DNA of 6,386 nt from JAWLFY01 sp964462125 (lineage in GTDB: Bacteria > Planctomycetota > Planctomycetia > Pirellulales > Pirellulaceae): assembly GCA_964462125.1 (NCBI GenBank), contig CAYWXT010000294.1, forward strand, positions 1 through 6,386, in the 5' to 3' direction. The notes beneath the pieces are model-generated. The model ran no database searches, had not been told where the DNA came from, and saw nothing but the letters and a program-made list of their open reading frames with translations. The translations under genes were made by a program, and so were the position numbers. Positions 6,185 through 6,386 of the stretch are shown here, piece after piece (the stretch's first letter is position 1; every line of letters starts with the position of its first letter).

Positions 6185-6386
6185 ATGGGCATCGGCATTG
6201 ACCCCACGGTCGATTACGCCTGCAAGATGGTGCTCGGCAGCCCCGAGCACCCGGTGATTACCTTGCACTTCCTCAACGCCGTGATGCGGGGCGATCCGTG
6301 GATTACCGACGTGCGGGTCTTGAACCCGATCGTCGGTCAGGGATTCGCGGAGGACAAATGGTCGATCCTGGACGTGTTGGCAACCG
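6185..6386 (+). CDS. Rpn-family recombination-promoting nuclease/putative transposase (3' partial)
   Basis: The frame reads MGIGIDPTVDYACKMVLGSP, then EHPVITLHFLNAVMRGDP, ITDVRVLNPIVGQGFAEDKW, and SILDVLAT before the window ends; 67 codons are visible out of roughly 250-350 usual for the family. The opening 'I-x-PTVDYAFK-x-LFGSPE', the LLNA-type helix, the 'LNP' segment and the K-x-x-x-LDV-x-A core (carrying the likely catalytic Asp of the PD-(D/E)XK fold) match the Rpn/PDDEXK transposase family. A Cys (YACK) stands where Phe is usual. Rpn proteins are DNA endonucleases reported to promote RecA-independent recombination; they are often annotated as transposases although they lie outside typical IS elements. 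The gene has its own promoter and ribosome binding site, so it appears to be expressed independently of the relics to its left. Whether it is intact beyond the window cannot be seen. Confidence 0.88.
   Translation, partial: MGIGIDPTVDYACKMVLGSPEHPVITLHFLNAVMRGDPWITDVRVLNPIVGQGFAEDKWSILDVLAT

Noticed and set aside
1..6386. CRISPR array, tRNA or rRNA genes
   Set aside because: No regularly spaced direct repeats, tRNA-like cloverleaf ends or conserved rRNA segments were seen on either strand.

Overview
The window reads as chromosomal DNA from a planctomycete, probably a Rhodopirellula/Pirellula-type organism. The main evidence is the first gene, a very large exported protein with the 'Pirellula/Verrucomicrobium-type' architecture: SGNH-like domain, dehydrogenase-type beta-propeller, HEAT repeats and a C-terminal cytochrome c domain. 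I know this combination almost only from the PVC superphylum. The assignment rests on recalled family patterns, not on a database search.

Layout. Bases 1-4197 (+) are one open reading frame that enters from the left edge, so the true start and signal peptide lie outside the window. A compact stem-loop 30 bases after its stop may end the transcript. From about 4244 to 5100 no intact gene is visible. The region is a pile of mobile-element relics: a (+) strand piece of an ISNCY/IS1202-like DDE transposase with two in-frame TAG codons (about 4372-4641), abutted by the 5' part of a group II intron on the (-) strand (about 4642-4986). The intron's 5' end sits four bases from an inverted repeat that is part of a larger imperfect attC-like hairpin (4990-5056).

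Next come two small, closely spaced (+) genes of unknown function: an 81-residue soluble protein (5102-5347) and a 94-residue protein with about three membrane segments and a strong Shine-Dalgarno sequence (5389-5673). They are followed by a (-) strand relic of the C-terminal end of an IS1634-like transposase, interrupted by a TAG codon (5763-6095). At the right edge, a well-formed promoter (6105-6133) and a strong ribosome binding site lead into the 5' end of an Rpn-family PD-(D/E)XK nuclease/putative transposase gene (6185 to beyond 6386).

Interpretation. A large catabolic or respiratory surface protein gene ends on the left. Everything to its right is accessory DNA: relics of three unrelated mobile elements, two orphan genes and an Rpn-type gene, as in an insertion hotspot. 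I see no clear new defence or biosynthetic system. The most interesting points are the intron/hairpin junction, the two-gene orphan cassette and the catalytically degraded SGNH domain.
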